Shown in pieces: positions 1 through 8,799 of a stretch of 63,553 bases of DNA. Made by a program: the position numbers and the translations under genes. Location: assembly GCF_007992495.1 (NCBI RefSeq), contig NZ_BKAJ01000090.1:1-63553 (forward strand), in the 5' to 3' direction. The notes below the pieces were generated by a model, which was given only the letters and a program-made list of their open reading frames with translations, searched no databases and was not told where the DNA came from. The DNA is from Reyranella soli. GTDB taxonomy: Bacteria > Pseudomonadota > Alphaproteobacteria > Reyranellales > Reyranellaceae. Positions within the stretch are counted from its first letter, which is position 1; the number at the start of each line of letters is the position of its first letter.

Positions 1-4
1 ATCT

Positions 5-147
5 CCTCCCCCGTCATACGGGGGAGGATAAAGGAGGGGGCGAGCCGCAAAGACGATCTCTCGAATGAGAAGATCATGATCTGAAATTGGCCACGCCCGA
101 TCTGTGGCCTGCCCCCTCCTATATCCTCCCCCGTATGACGGGGGAGG
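5..147. repeat. Symmetric 143-bp intergenic repeat, copy A (MITE-like)
   Basis: Two 23-bp near-palindromes of the CCTCCCCCGTC/GGGGGAGG type lie at 5-27 and 125-147 and are exact reverse complements of each other. The similarity continues inward, giving terminal inverted repeats of about 42 bp with three mismatches. The exact centre (71-82) is the palindrome AGATCATGATCT, so the whole element is close to one long inverted repeat. A second copy with the same plan lies at 17082-17222. No open reading frame is present. It sits 24 bp beyond the stop of the MscS gene. The structure suggests a miniature inverted-repeat element or REP-type palindrome family; target-site duplication cannot be judged because the copy begins at the window edge. 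Confidence 0.8.
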
Positions 148-171
148 AATGAGAGAGACCTGAGTAGGGGT

Positions 172-2448
172 TCAGCTCGCTGCCGCCAGTGCCGGCGTTC
201 CCTTGGCGTCGGCGGGGGCCGGGGTAGCCTCCGCCACCACGCGTTCCACCGAGGCGGGGGCAGCCTGCACGACGACGGCCGCCCCTTCCTTGGCGAATTC
301 GATGCCCATGGCCGGGAAGACGCTGAACATGCGCTTCACCGCCTCGCGCTGGATGGCGGCGGGGTTGCCGGGCTTGGCCGTGAACTTGAAGCGGACCAGC
401 AGGGCGTTGTCGGCGATGTCGGCTACGCCCTGCATCTTGAAGGGCGCCAGGATGTCGGCCTTGATCGCCGGCATTTCCATCATGTCCGCGCCGATCTTCT
501 TCGCCGCCTTGCGCAGCTTCTCGAGGTCGGTGTCGCGGGCGAAGCGCAGGTTGAACTTCACCGTGATCCAGTCGCGGCTGAAGTTGGTGATCTGGCCGAG
601 CTGGCCGAACGGAATGGTGTGCACCTGGCCGTTCTGGTGGCGCAGTTTGATCGAGCGCAAGGTGAAGCCCTCGACCGTGCCCTTGGCCTTGCCGCAATCG
701 ATGTACTCGCCGACACGGAAGGCATCGTCGGACAGGTAGAAGATGCCCGAGACGATGTCCTTCACCAGCGTCTGGCTGCCGAAGGAGATCGCGATGCCGA
801 ACACCGAGGCGCCGGCGATCAGCGGCGTGATGTTCACGCCGAACGATTCGAGCGCGATCATCACGGCGACGATGGTGATCAGGACCGCACCCGTCGCCCG
901 CAACAGCGGCATCATGGTGCTGATGCGCGAGGCCGGCGCCGCCGCGGCGTCGCCGTCGGCGATCGCCTCGGCGGCGCTCTTGTTCTTGTGCGCCATGTAG
1001 GGATCGGTCTGATACTTGAAGAGCTCCCACACGACGTAGGCCACGAACAGCGTGAAGCCGGCGGTGCGGGACGAGCGCGTGATCGCGTCCCATTGGGCCT
1101 CGTCGACCAGCGCCAGGACCTGGACGACCCAGCTCTCGGCGATCGTGACCGCGACGCCGATCAGCACCGCCACGCGCACGCAACGCGCCACGACGTCGGG
1201 CAGCTTGGCCGAATCGCTGGCCGGCGTGGCGCCGAGCAGCTGCGAATCGAGGCGGCGCACGAAGGCCTGCATCAAGGTCTCGAACATCAGCACGCCGACC
1301 ACGAGGATGAGGGTCAGCAGCATGGCCTGCCCGACATGCATCAAGCCCGAGATGGCGCCGTAGACCTGGGTGAGGCCGAGGATCAGGAAGAACGTGGTGG
1401 CGACCGTTATCCAGTTGCGGCCGACCACGCCAGCGAGCGGCGCAACCTTGCCGAGGCCGCCCAGCCACTGGGCAGCGGCATCGCGCGAGCTGCGGACCAG
1501 CCAGATGAAGGTCGAGACGTAGATCACCGTGACGATCACCTGGTAGGCGCCGATGGCGGCAATCGGTGTCTGGATGGCGAGCAGCACGTGCCCCAGGATC
1601 CGGCCCAGGATGATCATCAGCATCACCAGCTCGATGCGGGCATACATGGCGCGCGCATCGTGGTCGGCGACCTCGCAGAGCCTGCCCTGCGGCAGTGCCG
1701 GCCGCAGGATGATCAGGAACAGCAGCACATAGAGGCGCCAGTAGAAGATGCCGTCGAGGATGGCGGCAGCGAGCTTGTCCTGGCCGGTCGCACCGGTGAA
1801 CCAGGCGCCGATGGCGGCATTGCAGATCAGCCAGACGGCGAGGACACCGAGCCCGTCGAGCACTGCCAGTGCCGCCAGGTTCGCCAATGATCGCAAGCCC
1901 TGTTCCGGGACGGCGTTGCCGGCAAGGCGATGACGGAACCGGGTCATGAAGGCGCGCAGCACCGCTTCGGCCGCAAGCGCCGCCGCGGCAACGAGGCCCA
2001 GCAGCAACAGGAAGATCGAGGTGCTGCGCCCGCCCGCAGCGGTCTGATCGAGCAGGCCGGGGATCGAGCCGAGCTTGGCGCCAAGCGTCGGCAGGGCGCG
2101 CGCGAGGTTGCCCGCGTGGTTGATGAAGACGGCGAAGGGGCCGGGACCCTCGGGGATCGGCGTATGAATGATGGAGGGCGGCGGCGGCTTGGCCTTGGAC
2201 TTGGAGGTCGAGGAGGCAGCGGGGGCTGCCGGGGCCGCGGCCGGCGGAGCCGCCGGAGCGTCATGCACGCCTTCCGCCTTGAGCTTCTCCGTGACGGAAT
2301 TGCTGATGGCGTCGACCAGCGCGTTGAACTGCTCCGGCGTCATGCCGGCCGGCGGCGCCGCCGGCGTCTGGGCGCCGGCACCTGCCGCGCTCAAGAATAG
2401 GACAAGCGTCAGGATCGTTGCGCCGATGGCTCGCATGAAAGTGGGCAT
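172..2448 (-). CDS. MscS-family mechanosensitive ion channel, large form
   Basis: This 758-residue membrane protein should release solutes under hypo-osmotic shock. A signal peptide (about residues 1-26, ending AGAGAQ) is followed by an Ala/Pro/Lys-rich periplasmic stretch and roughly ten hydrophobic segments. The C-terminal third carries the MscS pore and beta domain: the Gly/Ala-rich pore helix around ASVFGIAISFGSQTLVKD, then the VGEYID...GTVEGF beta domain, and a charged cytoplasmic tail. The frame is open to 2544, but I start at ATG 2448 because it opens the signal peptide and has a GAGGGG ribosome site just upstream. It resembles YbdG/YnaI-type long MscS proteins rather than the 286-residue MscS. 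It is transcribed away from the MFS gene region and ends near repeat copy A. Confidence 0.9.
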   Translation of the reverse strand: MPTFMRAIGATILTLVLFLSAAGAGAQTPAAPPAGMTPEQFNALVDAISNSVTEKLKAEGVHDAPAAPPAAAPAAPAASSTSKSKAKPPPPSIIHTPIPEGPGPFAVFINHAGNLARALPTLGAKLGSIPGLLDQTAAGGRSTSIFLLLLGLVAAAALAAEAVLRAFMTRFRHRLAGNAVPEQGLRSLANLAALAVLDGLGVLAVWLICNAAIGAWFTGATGQDKLAAAILDGIFYWRLYVLLFLIILRPALPQGRLCEVADHDARAMYARIELVMLMIILGRILGHVLLAIQTPIAAIGAYQVIVTVIYVSTFIWLVRSSRDAAAQWLGGLGKVAPLAGVVGRNWITVATTFFLILGLTQVYGAISGLMHVGQAMLLTLILVVGVLMFETLMQAFVRRLDSQLLGATPASDSAKLPDVVARCVRVAVLIGVAVTIAESWVVQVLALVDEAQWDAITRSSRTAGFTLFVAYVVWELFKYQTDPYMAHKNKSAAEAIADGDAAAAPASRISTMMPLLRATGAVLITIVAVMIALESFGVNITPLIAGASVFGIAISFGSQTLVKDIVSGIFYLSDDAFRVGEYIDCGKAKGTVEGFTLRSIKLRHQNGQVHTIPFGQLGQITNFSRDWITVKFNLRFARDTDLEKLRKAAKKIGADMMEMPAIKADILAPFKMQGVADIADNALLVRFKFTAKPGNPAAIQREAVKRMFSVFPAMGIEFAKEGAAVVVQAAPASVERVVAEATPAPADAKGTPALAAAS

Positions 2449-2587
2449 TTCAATTCCCCTCTCGCCGATACGCTTGCAAACACGGGCAAGGCATCTGTCT
2501 ACAGCGGCCTTGTCGACCGCTTGTGTCGGAATTGTATCGACCAACGAAAGTTGAACTTCAAGTGCAAAAATATGAGCGGCGGCTCGT

Positions 2588-3961
2588 TCAGGCCGAGGCC
2601 CGCTCCTCGCGGACCCCCCACAGCAGGATAAAGCCCAGCACCAGGAAGAACAGCACGCATGCTACGCCCAGTCGGTTCGAATCGGTCGCCTCGGTGACGA
2701 TGCCGATGGCGAGCGGCGCCATCCACGCCGTCGCCCGGCCCGAGAGGGCGAACAGGCCGAAGAACTCGCCGGTCATGCCCTCGGGCGCCAGCCGGCCGAT
2801 CATGGTGCGGCTCGCCGCCTGCATCGGCCCCATGCAGACGCCGAGCAGCAGGGCGAAGCCCATGAATACCCTCTCCTGCAGCGAGCCAAACAGGTCGCGG
2901 GCCGGCTGCAGCTCGGCCGCCGGGATGAAGAACAACACCCGGTCGGCGCTGACGCCCACGATGCCGACGGCAGCCACGATCACGCCCACGATGGCCGCCT
3001 GCACGACGCGCTTGCTGCCCAGCTTGTCGTCGAGCCGGCCACCCAGGAACGCGCCGGGAATGGCGAACACCGTCAGGATGATGCCGAAGACTCCGAGCGT
3101 CACGGTGCTCCAGCCGAAGGTCGCGGCGGCGTAGACACCGCCGAAGGCGATGATGGCGGCGAGACCGTCGTTGTAGAGCATGAAGGCGATCAGATAGCGC
3201 AGCGCGTTCCGGAAGCGGCCGAGACGCCGCACCGTATGGACCAACGACGAGCCTCCGCGCCGGGCCGCCAGCAGCAGCGGGACATGGCTCTTCGCGCCAT
3301 CCGGCGTGAACAGGAACATCGGCATCACGAACACGATGAGCCACAGCGCCGACGCGGGCCCTATCAGGCGCTCGAGCTCATGCGTCTTGGCATCGAGGCC
3401 GAACAACGGCTGGTCGATTCGCTCGGGCATGCCGAACAACTCGGGGCGGCTGACCAGCAGCACGGCAAACAGCGCGACCAACCCGCCGCAATAGCCCAGG
3501 CCCCAGCCGAAGCCGCTCAGCCAGCCCATGCGCTCGGGCCGCACGATGTTGGGAAGTTGCGCGTTGTTGAAGACGATCGACATCTCGGCGCCGATCGTGG
3601 CGATCACCACGGCTGCGCTGATCGGACCGATGAGGTCGGGCCGGTCGGGATAGGCCCACCACAAGGAAATGCAGCCCAACACGAGCAGGAGCTGGAAGGT
3701 GAAGATGTAGGGTTTGCGCCGGCCGCCGGCGTCGGCCATGGCGCCGAGGAAGGGGCTCATCAGCGCGATCAGGATGCCCGAAGTCGATTGCGTGAAGGCC
3801 CAGGCCGCCTGGCCTTCCACCGGATTGCCGACCATGACGTTCGCGAAGTAGGGCGCGAAGATGAAGGTTGTGATGATGGTGAAGAAGGGCTGGTTGGCCC
3901 AGTCGAACAGGGCCCAGCTCACTTGGCCGAGCTTGGAGGCTTCCTTGGGGGCTGAGGTCAT
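2588..3961 (-). CDS. MFS transporter, UMF1/Atg22-type
   Basis: The 457-residue product has about twelve membrane segments and opens with KLGQVSWALFDWANQPFF, the signature of the UMF1 (Atg22-like) branch of the major facilitator superfamily, thought to export small solutes or amino acids. The motif DDKLGSKRVV in the middle loop fits the conserved MFS loop 8-9. The open frame runs back into the upstream gene; the ATG at 3961 overlaps the TGA of nudB (ATGA), so the two are translationally coupled. The substrate is not predictable from sequence. Confidence 0.9.
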   Translation of the reverse strand: MTSAPKEASKLGQVSWALFDWANQPFFTIITTFIFAPYFANVMVGNPVEGQAAWAFTQSTSGILIALMSPFLGAMADAGGRRKPYIFTFQLLLVLGCISLWWAYPDRPDLIGPISAAVVIATIGAEMSIVFNNAQLPNIVRPERMGWLSGFGWGLGYCGGLVALFAVLLVSRPELFGMPERIDQPLFGLDAKTHELERLIGPASALWLIVFVMPMFLFTPDGAKSHVPLLLAARRGGSSLVHTVRRLGRFRNALRYLIAFMLYNDGLAAIIAFGGVYAAATFGWSTVTLGVFGIILTVFAIPGAFLGGRLDDKLGSKRVVQAAIVGVIVAAVGIVGVSADRVLFFIPAAELQPARDLFGSLQERVFMGFALLLGVCMGPMQAASRTMIGRLAPEGMTGEFFGLFALSGRATAWMAPLAIGIVTEATDSNRLGVACVLFFLVLGFILLWGVREERASA

Positions 3962-4413
3962 GCCGGGCCAGTATGCCCGAGAACCCGTCGCGGCAACTGG
4001 CTGATCGCTTCGCGGTTTGTGGGCGAAAAGGTCCGCTCCATCGCCTCCTGCCAGGGCAGCCAGAGCTGGGCGACGTGCTCGGCGGGATCGAGGGTGGCGA
4101 CCGTCGCACTGTCGACCAGGAAGCCGAACACGTGCTCGGTGTTGTGCGTGACGTCGGGCGCATACTTGGCGCGCCACTGCGGCCAGATCTCATAGCGGTT
4201 GACGTGGCCCCAGTCGGTGAGCGTGCCGACCGACAAGCCGGTCTCTTCGAGAAGCTCGCGCCGTGCCGTCGCTTCAAGGTCGGGATCGTCAGGCTCGCGC
4301 GAACCGGTCACCGACTGCCACATGCCCGCCTGCTTGGCCCGTTCGAGCAGCAGCACCTCGAGCTGCCGCGTATAGACCACCACCAGCACTGATTCGGGGA
4401 TCTTGTAGGCCAT
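3958..4413 (-). CDS. nudB: Dihydroneopterin triphosphate diphosphatase (Nudix), NudB-like
   Basis: The 151-residue protein begins MAYKIPESVLVVVYT and matches the NudB family, which removes pyrophosphate from dihydroneopterin triphosphate in folate synthesis. The Nudix box spans about residues 37-60 with RRELLEETGL carrying the metal-binding glutamates. The NudB hallmarks FWQSVTGS-like (MWQSVTGS) and RYAPDVTHNTEH are both present. The frame is open upstream to 4527, but that extension crosses a palindrome and lacks similarity, so ATG 4413 is chosen. It overlaps the MFS gene by four bases. Other Nudix substrates remain possible, but the motif set is specific. Confidence 0.87.
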   Translation of the reverse strand: MAYKIPESVLVVVYTRQLEVLLLERAKQAGMWQSVTGSREPDDPDLEATARRELLEETGLSVGTLTDWGHVNRYEIWPQWRAKYAPDVTHNTEHVFGFLVDSATVATLDPAEHVAQLWLPWQEAMERTFSPTNREAISQLPRRVLGHTGPA

Positions 4414-4444
4414 GGCGCCAGCATAGAGCACAATCCGCTCGGCG

Positions 4445-4474
4445 GGGGGCGCGCCACTCCAGTGGCGCGCCCCC
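4445..4474. repeat. 30-bp perfect palindrome in divergent promoter region
   Basis: Two 14-bp arms (GGGGGCGCGCCACT and its reverse complement) flank a CC centre. It lies between the divergently transcribed nudB and dapD genes, so it is not a simple terminator. The same core recurs at 14154-14180 with a degenerate outer arm, which suggests a dispersed palindromic repeat rather than an operator. Confidence 0.75.
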
Positions 4475-4541
4475 AGCAGGCCCGAAACGTTGACTCCCCG
4501 CCCCCCAACGCTATGGTCCGGCGGCATTTTCGAGAGGGACG

Positions 4542-5381
4542 ATGAGCAAGCAGCTTGAGGCCGCCATCGATGCGGCGTGGGAGAAGCGCGACGGCATCAA
4601 CAGCGCCACCAAGGGCGAAGTACGCGACGCTGTCGAGGCCGCGATCGCCGGCCTCGACGACGGCAGCTTTCGCACGGCGGAGAAGTTCGGCGACGAATGG
4701 ATCGTCAATCAGTGGCTGAAGAAAGCCGTGCTGCTCTCCTTCAGGCTCTATGACTCGGTGCCGATGGACGGCGGTGCGTCGTTCCCGGGCATGGGCGCCG
4801 CCCCATGGTTCGACAAGGTGCCGCTCAAGACGACGGGCTGGGACGCCAAGCGCTTCGCCAAGGCGAACTTCCGTTCGGTGCCAGGCTCGGTGATCCGCCG
4901 CGGCTCCTACGTGGCGCCGTCGGTCGTGGTCATGCCCTCGTTCATCAACCTCGGCGCCTATGTCGACACCGGCACCATGGTCGACACCTGGGCGACGGTC
5001 GGCTCGTGCGCCCAGATCGGCAAGAACTGCCACCTGTCGGGTGGCGTCGGCATCGGCGGCGTGCTCGAGCCCTTGCAGGCCAACCCGGTGATCGTCGAAG
5101 ACAACTGCTTCATCGGCGCGCGCTCGGAGGTCGTCGAAGGCGTGATCGTCGGCACCGGCGCGGTGCTGTCGATGGGCGTGTTCATCTCGGCCACCACCAA
5201 GGTGGTCGATCGCGCCACCGGCCAGATCCATGTCGGCAAGGTGCCGCCCTATTCGGTGGTGGTGCCGGGCAACATCGGCGGCGGCCCGGATCGGCCCTCG
5301 ACCTACTGCGCGGTGATCGTGAAGACGGTAGACGAGCGCACGCGGTCGAAGACCTCGATCAACGAGCTTTTACGCGACTGA
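4542..5381 (+). CDS. dapD: 2,3,4,5-tetrahydropyridine-2,6-dicarboxylate N-succinyltransferase
   Basis: DapD transfers succinyl from succinyl-CoA to tetrahydrodipicolinate in the lysine/meso-diaminopimelate pathway. The 279-residue length is normal (E. coli 274). An alpha-helical N-terminal domain ends near residue 90 (SVPMDGG...PWFDKVPLK), followed by a left-handed beta-helix of hexapeptide repeats (VAPSVVVMPSFINLGAYVDTG, CHLSGGVGIGG, FIGARSEVVEG) and a C-terminal cap. The ATG follows GAGAGGGACG. A TauD-type gene starts four bases downstream, so they may be cotranscribed; dapE is not adjacent. Confidence 0.97.
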   Translation: MSKQLEAAIDAAWEKRDGINSATKGEVRDAVEAAIAGLDDGSFRTAEKFGDEWIVNQWLKKAVLLSFRLYDSVPMDGGASFPGMGAAPWFDKVPLKTTGWDAKRFAKANFRSVPGSVIRRGSYVAPSVVVMPSFINLGAYVDTGTMVDTWATVGSCAQIGKNCHLSGGVGIGGVLEPLQANPVIVEDNCFIGARSEVVEGVIVGTGAVLSMGVFISATTKVVDRATGQIHVGKVPPYSVVVPGNIGGGPDRPSTYCAVIVKTVDERTRSKTSINELLRD

Positions 5382-5385
5382 CACC

Positions 5386-6345
5386 ATGATCGGCCAGGCG
5401 CTCCCCGAACGGTTGCTCTGGCGCGGTGATACCCTGGCCAGTGCGGCCGGCCGCGTCGTGATGCCGGCCGACGTCGAGCAAGAGCTCGACCGGGTCGTGT
5501 TGGCGCTCGACCGAGATCCGCTGCCGCTCCTGTTGCTGCGGCCCGACGACTTCGCCCTGGACGCCTCGCGCGCCTTCATGCGCGAGGTCAAGCGCACCAT
5601 CGACGACGGGCCGGGCTTCGCCATCGTCGATCGCCTGCCCGTCGAGCGCTGGTCAACAGACAGTGCGCGGGCCGTGTGGTGGCTGCTGGCTTCGCTGGTG
5701 GCGCGGCCGGTGGCGCAGAAGTGGGACGGCACCTCGATCTACGACGTCACCGATCTCGGCCGGCCGCCCGGCAACGGCGTGCGGCCCGACGTCACCAACG
5801 CCGAGCAGAACTTCCATACCGACAACAGCTACAACCACGTGCCGCCGCACTATGTCGGCCTGATGTGTCTGCGCACGGCGATGGAAGGCGGCGTGAGCGG
5901 CATCGTGAGCTTCGCCACGGCGCACGAGGAGATGCGCAAGCGCCACCCCGAGCTGCTGCCGCGGCTGTACAAGCCGTTCTACTTCGATCGGCAGCGCGAG
6001 CATGCGCCCGATGACGTCATGACGACCCATCATCCGATGCTCGAGGACAAGGACGGGCGGCTGATCGCGCGGCTGTCGCACTTCCAGGTGAAGAACGGCC
6101 AGAAGCTCGCCGGCGTGCCGCTCGACAATGAGGGCGCGGCGGCGCTGGAGGCCTTCGAGGCGATCCTGAACGAGCCCGGCATGTCGGCGCGCTTCCAGTT
6201 CCAACCCGGCCAGATGCAGATCATCGACAACCGCGCGCTCGGCCACAAGCGCACGGCGTTCCGCGACTGGCCGGAGGCCGCGCGCAGGCGCCTATTGGTG
6301 CGACTCTGGCTGCGTGACACCGGCAGCCGGGCTTACAACGGCTGA
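5386..6345 (+). CDS. TauD/TfdA-family Fe(II)/2-oxoglutarate dioxygenase
   Basis: The 319-residue protein carries the iron-binding facial triad: His144 and Asp146 in FHTDNSYN and His287 in ALGHKRTAF. The 2-oxoglutarate-binding Arg is probably in RRRLLVRLWLR near the C-terminus. These features place it in the TauD/TfdA dioxygenases that hydroxylate sulfonates, phenoxyacids or other small acids; the actual substrate is unknown. It follows dapD by four bases on the same strand with no promoter space, so it is likely read from the dapD transcript. Confidence 0.88.
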   Translation: MIGQALPERLLWRGDTLASAAGRVVMPADVEQELDRVVLALDRDPLPLLLLRPDDFALDASRAFMREVKRTIDDGPGFAIVDRLPVERWSTDSARAVWWLLASLVARPVAQKWDGTSIYDVTDLGRPPGNGVRPDVTNAEQNFHTDNSYNHVPPHYVGLMCLRTAMEGGVSGIVSFATAHEEMRKRHPELLPRLYKPFYFDRQREHAPDDVMTTHHPMLEDKDGRLIARLSHFQVKNGQKLAGVPLDNEGAAALEAFEAILNEPGMSARFQFQPGQMQIIDNRALGHKRTAFRDWPEAARRRLLVRLWLRDTGSRAYNG

Positions 6346-6621
6346 GCCGGTCGTCCAATGAAGCCGCACCGCAGGCTGAAGGAAATGCTCTGCATTGCGC
6401 GGTTGCAGTCACTACGCTGCCAGGAAACAGTCACGCGGCCCTTGCGGTTTTCACACCCGATCTACCGAAACGGATATCATCAACGCCAACGACAGCTTCT
6501 CTTTGATATGCTGAGGGCGTTTCAAAGAAAGCGGCTGGCCCAACGCCGAGCTTCAAGTCAGGCCTTTACACTGGATTAGGTGCGATTGCCGTCGCCGGCA
6601 GGCGAGCGGTAGGCTGTGCGC

Positions 6622-6813
6622 ATGGGTCCACCGATCATATCGCGTGCTCCGGAGGTGATGGGAGGCGCGGCGGTTTTCTACGGGACAAGGGTGCCCGTAC
6701 AGACGTTGCTCGACTATTTGGAAGCAGGCGAGTCGATTGAGGATTTTCTCGCTGGCTTCCCGTCGGTAACACGTGCGCAGGTGATCGCTTTCCTTGAAGA
6801 AGCGAAGGATTGA
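6622..6813 (+). CDS. DUF433 domain protein (orphan antitoxin-like)
   Basis: The 63-residue protein contains the DUF433 core: PIISRAPEVMGGAAVFYGTRVPVQTLLDYLEAG followed by a short helix (FLAGFPSVTRAQVIAFLEEA). DUF433 proteins usually act as antitoxins next to a PIN-like DUF5615 toxin, but no such toxin frame follows; the next gene is convergent and starts its stop codon at 6887. ATG 6622 has AGG eight bases upstream and is preferred to GTG 6616. The 276 bases before it (6346-6621) are less GC-rich than the surroundings and show no recognisable gene. Confidence 0.75.
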   Translation: MGPPIISRAPEVMGGAAVFYGTRVPVQTLLDYLEAGESIEDFLAGFPSVTRAQVIAFLEEAKD

Positions 6814-6886
6814 GATGGGCATTGCCCGGCACTGGTTCGTTCGTCGGACCGGCCTGATCGCGGCTGGCGTTTTTCGACGCCCAACC

Positions 6887-8128
6887 TCAGTTCTGCATCG
6901 CGTCGAAGTTCGGGCAAGCGCCGCCCGTCAGGCCGACGACCGAAGGCAAAGCCTTCCCGGCATCATATCCCTTGGCGATCATGCCGAAGACGTAGGGGTT
7001 CCACGTGTAGCCGCAGTGGGCGGTGTCGGGACGCTCGACATATTTGAAGTAGGTGGTGTCGTTCGACACGATCACGTTGACGACGCGGAAATCCTTCAAG
7101 TCGCCGGCAAGATGGCCGGCAATGATCCTGTAGCTGAGAAGATCGTTGGGATCGGAGAAGGCGACCACGGTCATCGGCTTGGCGGCCGGAGCGGCGTGGC
7201 GGCGGGCGCGGGAAATCACGTCGAAGACGTCCCTGCTGTGGCCAGGTGTTGTCAACTCGTCCAGCGCGGCTTCCAGGGCGCGATCTGCCATCGACGTGCC
7301 GGCAACGTCGAGCAGCGGCAATTGATTGGCCACCATGTACATCATCCTGGTGGAAGCGAGGCTGGTCGCCAGACGGGGAATCGCCGTCTTGTCGTTGCTT
7401 TTCTCCGCGGCGCCCCAGATCGACAGGATGGCGTCGAAGACAAGCTTGCTGCCCAGGCTCTCGGTGACGAAGGCGAGGGCGGCGGGCGAGGCGCCCTCCG
7501 GAACCTCGCAGGCCGTGCCGTCGATGCGGCCGCCCATGGCCTGGCAGACCGCCTCTTTGGCGGCGCGGCGAAGCGCCTGCCCGTTGGCGCCGCCATAGAC
7601 CACGACGTCGGTCATGCAATCATTGATCAGCCCTCGCTTCAATTCGCGGTTCAGCGACGCTCTCGTGTAGGGAAAGGCGCCGCCGTAATCCGTGGAATGA
7701 TCGTACGCCAGCGCCGCCTTGTACGGTGCGGTCAACGGCGACCAGGTCAGGAACATCACATCGATCGTCGACGACCGGAGCTTGATCCGATCGGTGCGCA
7801 GGGTGGCGGCGTGGTCACCGACACGACGCACGCTGAGCGTCTCGGATGTGCCGCCGATCGAGGTGGTCAGGCGCTTCATCCGGTCGTCGACCCAGCTCGC
7901 TGGATGACTGCACATGCCATGGGTCCACAGGACCTTGATCGAGGACGATGGCGGCAGCGACTCGGCCAAGGTCAGCAGGCCATCGAACGTACCGGGGTCG
8001 CCATCAGTCAGCTTCTCGACAACCGGCGTCGAGTATGGCGTCTCGTAGGCGATCGAATGCGGCAGGTATTCCGTGGATGCAAACGTCAGGATCCCAAGCC
8101 CGACGGCCCACGACGCAACGCTCTTCAC
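6887..8128 (-). CDS. Exported alpha/beta-hydrolase-like protein of unknown function
   Basis: I do not recognise a named family. The 413-residue protein starts at GTG 8128, chosen because GGGGGAGGAG lies directly upstream and the start opens a signal peptide (VKSVASWAVGLGILTFAS). The open frame continues to 8161 but lacks a ribosome site. Three spaced motifs suggest a serine hydrolase: VLWTHGM (oxyanion-hole HG), FVTESLGSKLVFD (nucleophile elbow with Ser in a degenerate G-x-S-x-G), and late FSDPNDLLSY and TAHCGY that could supply the Asp and His. These roles are inferred. It is convergent with the DUF433 gene and upstream of nothing in the same operon. Confidence 0.75.
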   Translation of the reverse strand: MKSVASWAVGLGILTFASTEYLPHSIAYETPYSTPVVEKLTDGDPGTFDGLLTLAESLPPSSSIKVLWTHGMCSHPASWVDDRMKRLTTSIGGTSETLSVRRVGDHAATLRTDRIKLRSSTIDVMFLTWSPLTAPYKAALAYDHSTDYGGAFPYTRASLNRELKRGLINDCMTDVVVYGGANGQALRRAAKEAVCQAMGGRIDGTACEVPEGASPAALAFVTESLGSKLVFDAILSIWGAAEKSNDKTAIPRLATSLASTRMMYMVANQLPLLDVAGTSMADRALEAALDELTTPGHSRDVFDVISRARRHAAPAAKPMTVVAFSDPNDLLSYRIIAGHLAGDLKDFRVVNVIVSNDTTYFKYVERPDTAHCGYTWNPYVFGMIAKGYDAGKALPSVVGLTGGACPNFDAMQN

Positions 8129-8266
8129 TGGCTCCTCCCCCGAGAAACCGAATGGCACCACTCAAGCGTGCATATGCAAGCATGGAAGTCCCACCCGTCC
8201 AAGGCGAAGGTGTCGACACTTTTGCAGACCTTGCCGACGTTTTTCGGCAGATCGAAAGAAGAACGT

Positions 8267-8734
8267 TCAGCCGAGGTGTCGTCTGAAGTCCGGTTGTTTC
8301 TTCAGGTGAGAACCTTCTTTCGCGAGAATTTTTGCAGTCCGCTCGGGGGCAAACCCCAGATCGACGAAAGCAGGTCCGACATTGGCGACCTCGCTGTACT
8401 CGGCGATCTTGCCGTCACGCAGCTTCATCATCGACACGCCCTCGAAGCCGACGCGCTTGCCGTTGGCCTCGGGCAGCAGCGAGACGTAGCTGAACGTGTA
8501 GTAGGCGTAGAGCATCTTGCCGTCGCTCACCGGCCGGTGCATGTCCCAGCGGAAGTCGCGGGCGGTGCGGTGGAAATGGTCGTCGATCATCTCGGCGATC
8601 TTCTGATGGCCTGTGAAATCGCCATAAAACACGTCGTGGTAGACGCCATCCTCGGTGAACAGGCTGGCGAAGGCCTTGCCGTCGCGGCGTTCCACGGCCG
8701 AGCAGAATTCCTTCAATAGGGCTGTCGCATCCAT
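8267..8734 (-). CDS. SnoaL-like / NTF2-fold polyketide cyclase-type protein
   Basis: The 155-residue product (MDATALLKEFCSAVERRDGKAFASLFTEDGVYHDVFYG...) has the typical NTF2-like pattern: an N-terminal helix pair, the LFTEDGVYHD turn, and FEGVSMMKLRDGKIAEYSEV in the final strands. Members include ketosteroid isomerases, limonene epoxide hydrolases and proteins of unknown role. The frame is open to 8893, overlapping the divergent lemA gene, but similarity begins at ATG 8734. No specific reaction can be assigned. Confidence 0.83.
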   Translation of the reverse strand: MDATALLKEFCSAVERRDGKAFASLFTEDGVYHDVFYGDFTGHQKIAEMIDDHFHRTARDFRWDMHRPVSDGKMLYAYYTFSYVSLLPEANGKRVGFEGVSMMKLRDGKIAEYSEVANVGPAFVDLGFAPERTAKILAKEGSHLKKQPDFRRHLG

Positions 8735-8799
8735 ATTCGTCCTCCCGATATGGCCGCAATCATGACTAAACTGGGCGTTGCGGCAAGGAGGCCCAAGGC

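Noticed and set aside
619..1890. Long plus-strand open frame opposite the MscS gene
   Set aside because: Antisense shadow: Arg/Asp-rich composition typical of the reverse frame of a GC-rich gene; the minus-strand frame has a signal peptide and the MscS core.
6358..6579. 73-residue plus-strand frame before the DUF433 gene
   Set aside because: No ribosome site, no homology signal and odd composition; probably non-coding.
6794..8719. 641-residue plus-strand frame
   Set aside because: Runs antisense to both the hydrolase and SnoaL genes and has no recognisable domain.
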